Positions 60,001-64,000 of a stretch of 64,000 nt of DNA are shown piece after piece (the stretch's first letter is position 1; every line of letters starts with the position of its first letter). Source of the DNA: Ciona intestinalis (taxonomy: Eukaryota > Chordata > Ascidiacea > Phlebobranchia > Cionidae); assembly GCF_000224145.3 (NCBI RefSeq), contig NC_020167.2, forward strand, positions 2,301,476 through 2,365,475, read 5' to 3'. Below the pieces are notes generated by a model. The model did not search any database. It saw nothing but the letters and a program-made list of their open reading frames with translations, and had not been told where the DNA came from. The position numbers were made by a program, and so were the translations under genes.

Positions 60001-62049
60001 ACCTCTCTATGAATAGTTCACAGCCAATTATGTAAAATTACATGGTCAATTTAAATTCTGTACACAATGATGTAATGTTATTTTATGCTTCAAAATGTTG
60101 TACATTACCTTTCTACAGTTATTTTTAGGTTGGTTGTAACTAGAGTAAGCAATGATACTTCCATAGCCAAGTCCAAGACTAAAAAATATTTGAGTGGCTG
60201 CTTCTCTCCAAACATCTGCGTCTTTTAAACGAGAAACCTAAATAAGGAAGTAATTATCTTATTTATTTTAGTTTCTGGTTAATGTTTTGACAATAAAAAC
60301 AGACATGTCACAACATTTCCAAAATATTTTTTTTAGGGAGTGTGATGTTTACAGCAGATGACACATAAATATGTCAAACATATAATATTATTTCAGTGCA
60401 TTTAGAAAACCCAATAGTCTTCTTTGCTGTATCAATATCTGTTATCCAATTATAGTAAATATTTCAGTGTAACATTTACTCTGCCTGTTACAGACATAAT
60501 GCCCTACAGCAAAATGACGTTTACACACCAAAACAATATTGAGGTGTTATTTTACGAAAGCTGATTTCAGGGACACGCCTACTTTTTAAAAAATGGGATT
60601 TATCGAATAATACAATGACACAGGGAAACAAACCTATTTATAAATAAGTAATGCTGGACATTGATGGTGATGATGTTTTATAAACCTTCCTTCCAAAAAA
60701 TCAACAGTTTCTCCCAAACAGAAAGAAAAGTTACAAAAGAAATGGGAAGTCACAAAAGAAATGGAAAGTTACAAAAGAAATGGAAAGTTACAAAAGAAAT
60801 GGAAAGTTACAAAGGGAGGTTAGACATGGTATTAATGTAGTACACAGAAGCTGAACAAATACTCCCAACCAGGATATGTGAATCAATACTGATGTGGCTA
60901 CTTACATCAGGCGAGAACATGTACTTCACCCCCTCCACTGCACCATCAAGTGTCATTCCACGGAAGAAAAAAGCAATCAGAACAATGTATGGAAAAGATG
61001 TGGCAAAATACATCACTTTCCCCGACGATTTAATCCCTTTGTTCATGCCCAAAAATACTATAAGCCAAGCAACAAAGAGGACAAGAACCATTCTCCAGTT
61101 TTGGGCACCTGTAATAGTAAAATATATTTTAAATGCGTCAAAACAAATAAAAAATTACTTAAACATTTCCAATATTTGGGATAAAGGTATAAATTTAAAT
61201 CATAAAACAATCACAACATTTGTTCAACAATTCTATCAATACTAGTGTATATTTGATAAGCATAAAGTCACACCAGGTAGACTACTGATATCAAAGCTTA
61301 CCTCCATCTTCTATCCTATATGAGATATCAAGGGTATCTCTGTACCAGAAGTAATTGGTGGATGAACTCAACTGACATTCTTGAACCATATGTGTATCGT
61401 TTATCATGGGACAAGTGGCCCAAGGCAAATCAGTTTGAAACGAATTAAAAAGATAGAAAATTGCCCAACCAAGTATCATGTTGTAGTATAAACCAATGAG
61501 TAGAGAAATCTGTTACAAAAACCAAACCATTAAAAAAATAAAGGGATTCAGATAACAAACATGCAATTTTGTTAGGGTTTATTAAGTACAAATATATTTA
61601 CCACATTGCTTGCAATACCAACACCACCAAGGTATGGATGTATGTGCGTCCAAACACCAATTGTTCCTTTTCTAATTTTCTGGCCAACTGCCAGTTCCAG
61701 ATAATACAATGGATAGCCCTCAACAAACAGCATTATCACATATGGAATAAGAAAGGCACCTGGGCATGCAACAACATCAGCTTGCAAAGTAAAACAATAA
61801 AAAACTTAATAAGTAGTAGAACATACCTCCCCCATTTTTCTTGCACAAGTAAGGAAACCTCCAAATGTTACCAAGACCAACAGCAAATCCAAGTGCAGCC
61901 ATGAGATATTGAAGCTTGTTGTCCCACGCTGGACGTTCTGATGACTCCTCACTCATCTTGCTATCACTGTCATCGGAACAATTCAAAGCTTCTTGTGCTT
62001 TCTTTTCCACATCCTCATCTACAGACACATTGCATGGATTTGGTGTCAT
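57096..62049 (-). CDS. SLC6 Na+/Cl- coupled neutral amino-acid transporter (SLC6A18/19/20-like), 10 exons, 648 aa
   Basis: Plasma-membrane symporter of the neurotransmitter/sodium symporter family, closest by eye to the B0AT/SIT1 branch. Exons: 61827-62049, 61602-61759, 61302-61509, 60906-61108, 60109-60237, 59251-59363, 58761-58932, 58370-58580, 57722-57866, 57096-57480; all phases agree. TM1 carries [14 protein letters not shown] (Na+ and substrate site). TM2-3 read [20 protein letters not shown] then [11 protein letters not shown]. The second extracellular loop has [11 protein letters not shown] and [18 protein letters not shown]7 reads [20 protein letters not shown], with the Ser expected for chloride dependence. 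TM8 has MSSEFG (Na2-site Ser pair). The [25 protein letters not shown] segment is typical of A18-A20. The family shows 12 TM segments; these are covered. The start Met lies 14 nt inside an exon whose acceptor is TTGTTTCAG, so a 5' leader exon or trans-spliced leader lies upstream. The substrate cannot be read from sequence. Confidence 0.93.
59045..59140 (-). repeat. Dispersed repeat, copy b
   Basis: GGGTTTAGGCCAGATTTGGC then ACATTATTACCCCAAG is the inverse counterpart of the repeat at 40130-40245. It lies in an SLC6 intron. Only about 45 bp of clear similarity. Confidence 0.45.
60726..60814. repeat. 19-bp tandem repeat
   Basis: About 4.5 copies of AAGTTACAAAAGAAATGGA, with one T-to-C variant in the second copy. 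It lies in the SLC6 intron between the exons at 60906-61108 and 60109-60237, beginning about 90 bp past the donor of the former. Confidence 0.9.
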
Positions 62050-63340
62050 TGCAGTCGCCAATTCTGAAACAAAAACAATATGTAACTACTAACTAGCCAT
62101 GTAAGTAAAATTTAAACTAAACTGACTAAAAACATTGACGTACTTTTCTGATCCCACTTTAATCGCACGCAACACTATCACTACCATCAGCACGACTGAC
62201 CTCGCAACGTGTTTTCTTATTTAAGCTAGGTTCTCGCTTATTGCCTTTTTCCACATTTTCTCGTGGTTTCTCTCATATTTGTGGTTTTCTTTCCTTTTTT
62301 GTTTGTTTCCTTAATGCAAATTGTGTGCATCCTTCCACATTTTTTAAATGTTAATTTTTTAGCAAACGGTACGTAAAATGTTTTATGTCTTACCTTGACC
62401 GTACTTCAATATAGTCGGTCTGAATTACTATTGCGTAACGCCCCTTTCTCACCGCAAAATAAAGTATTACCATATATATATGATACATGTGTGGTGCAAT
62501 AAAAGCTGACGAATGTGCTACTTGTACGTCAATGCAATAAAACTAAACAAATATATTTGCACATTAGCAATTAATATGAAAATAGAAAAGAAATGCAAGA
62601 AAAACATTCTGTATCAAGAACACACGGGACAAAGTAACATGTTTAAACGTTGGACGATCACTTTTTGTAAACAGGTGATATCTTTAAAACTCCTATTGGA
62701 AAGTTCTGTTACTACCAGTTTGCTTGGTTTTGTTTGCGCATGTCTATTAATGTACGTATCAGGTATCAGTTGTCCAGCAATCCTAACCATAGAGATACTA
62801 ATATATAACACTAGAGGAGGCACCGCCATTCAAAGGGCCGCGGAACTGTGTTGCAAATTGAAGCCTAATTTGCCATGCAAGTTATGTTGCCAGATGAAAA
62901 AAAAAAACTATTTTTTTTTGTATTTGGTAAAAACTTTGATTTAATAAGTGGTAGCATACGTTAGTAAAATGTTAAAAATTGTTTGAAACTTTTTTTTCGT
63001 TACATCACAATTATATAGAGAAATACACGCATGCAGCATTTAACGGTGTGTATTTTTGGTCAACACTAATAGTGTAACAGTTACTAAGCCAACCCTTATA
63101 TATATCTATGAGGCAATCGCAGAAATTGTGAATCAACAAATTTTGTATTTGAAGGTAAGTAACCATTTTCTTTTTAAATATGTGATACTTAAATCCAATC
63201 AAATCCAATCAAGCGGACAAAAATATACATTTGTAGTTAACTCCAACCTTTGTTGCTATTTTAATGCTGGTTCTGAAGGAAATAACAATTATAAAACGAA
63301 CAGCACACCGAATTTTATTTAATTAGTACTTATATTACAG
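62050..63340. promoter_or_regulatory. Head-to-head region between the SLC6 gene and the THAP gene
   Basis: It should hold the promoters of both divergent genes. It includes the 14 nt of 5' UTR and the acceptor (TTGTTTCAG, ending at 62064) before the SLC6 ATG. A 143-codon plus frame at 62513-62944 has low-complexity, Lys/Leu-rich content with no recognisable domain and is not called. No repeat family was recognised. Confidence 0.4.
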
Positions 63341-63350
63341 GAATTGCAGG

Positions 63351-63421
63351 ATGGTGTTATCATGCGTTGCATGGGGCTGCACCAATAGAAAAACCAAGGA
63401 TTGTGCACTAAGTTTCCACAG
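63351..63421 (+). CDS. First coding exon of a THAP-domain protein (partial)
   Basis: The exon encodes MVLSCVAWGCTNRKTKDCAL then SFHR and ends at a GT donor (AG|GTCTGC). The start of a THAP C2CH zinc finger has exactly this form: Met-Val, a first Cys, a second Cys five residues later, Asn-Arg, then Ser-Phe-His-Arg. THAP proteins are DNA-binding factors or domesticated P-element-like transposases, so either a host gene or a transposon relative is possible. Acceptor-like TATTACAG and TTGCAG lie 10 and 1 nt upstream of the ATG, consistent with a leader exon or trans-splicing. The next exon was not found within the remaining 580 bp. Confidence 0.72.
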
Positions 63422-64000
63422 GTCTGCTTATAGTTGTTGTTGTATAAACGGTTGACTGTGCTCTGGTTCAGATTTAATGATATAAAGATACCCGAATTTA
63501 ACTGTAATGAATAAAGATTAAATATTAAACAACGCTGTATAGTGAAAATAAATGTATGGCTGTAATGGAATGTACTTTCCCTTCATTCCAATCGTGATCA
63601 TAAACAATTACCCCATTTTGTGTATGCCAGTTGAAGCCATTAACCCATGCCATAAGGTGTTTATTATTTTGTGACACATGTTTTCCGTTATATATACCTT
63701 GTTTTTTTTTGTATTGGGAGACAGTACGGACGAAGTAGTTCCTGTGCTGTTTTCACTTTTGTCTCAAGCTTCGTACAATAAACTGAGCTAGCTTACAATG
63801 CAATACAACGTCTTACAATCATGATTTGTGGAGTCGGATAGAATGTATGTTGGGGGAAAACAGCGATATTCACATAGTATTACACCCCCACAACATTATT
63901 AGTACAATTTTTACAAATTATTTTTTAAATTCAAGTAAAGAAGTGTAGTAAACACTAGTGTCAGAATTAGTGTGAGTTCTCTAGACCACATATTATGATA
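63422..64000. other. Intron of the THAP gene, no exon seen
   Basis: AT-rich sequence following the donor of the THAP exon. The continuation of the zinc finger (Phe-Pro followed by a Trp-containing helix) was looked for on plus and not found, so the next exon is probably outside the window. Confidence 0.4.

Noticed and set aside
60726-60814. CRISPR-like array
   Set aside because: The repeats are directly adjacent with no unique spacers, in a eukaryotic intron; a simple tandem repeat.
36231-62049. C2CD3 and SLC6 as one operon
   Set aside because: Same strand, but separated by about 1.8 kb; tunicate operons usually have almost no intergenic DNA.
62513-62944. 143-codon plus-strand open frame between SLC6 and THAP
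   Set aside because: Low-complexity Lys/Leu/Cys composition, no domain, no splice or promoter context; likely chance or UTR.

Overview
This is about 64 kb of nuclear DNA from an animal. The best fit is an ascidian tunicate of the Ciona type. I base this on recognisable chordate genes (POU4/Brn-3, Mastermind-like, C2CD3, an SLC6 amino-acid transporter), short AT-rich introns, and dense copies of a ~195 bp palindromic MITE and a tRNA-derived SINE that resemble families I recall from Ciona. The species assignment is inference; the gene identities rest on translated motifs. Gene models were built by hand: splice sites were chosen as GT-AG pairs and every junction was checked for reading phase.

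Layout. (1) 583-2924, minus: complete seven-exon POU4 homeobox gene. (2) 2925-8606: intergenic, with four MITE copies and several TGACGTCA sites. (3) 8607-14035, plus: nine-exon gene for a 500-aa protein with two CAP (GAPR-1/GLIPR2-like) domains and an N-myristoylation-type start. (4) 15167-29403, minus: fifteen-exon Mastermind-like Notch co-activator (about 1064 aa), with a 7.7 kb intron after the second coding exon. (5) 31038-32639: a nest of five MITEs with tRNA-like/SINE pieces. (6) 32942-34786, minus: four-exon gene for a 281-aa two-TM protein resembling the SLATT fold, the least familiar gene here. (7) 36231-55327, minus: thirty-exon C2CD3 (about 2345 aa), whose introns carry two non-autonomous hAT-type transposons, each with a perfect 8-bp target duplication. 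(8) 57096-62049, minus: ten-exon SLC6A18/19/20-like transporter (648 aa). (9) 63351-63421, plus: first coding exon of a THAP zinc-finger gene that runs off the window.

How the genes relate. This is ordinary eukaryotic gene order, not an operon or a dedicated system. POU4 (sensory-neuron fate), Mastermind (Notch output) and C2CD3 (centriole distal end and ciliogenesis) each act in neural or ciliated-cell development, but nothing in the sequence links them mechanistically. Most unexplained sequence is transposon-derived. The items most worth follow-up are the SLATT-like animal protein, the tandem-CAP protein built by exon-block duplication, and the two hAT-type elements.
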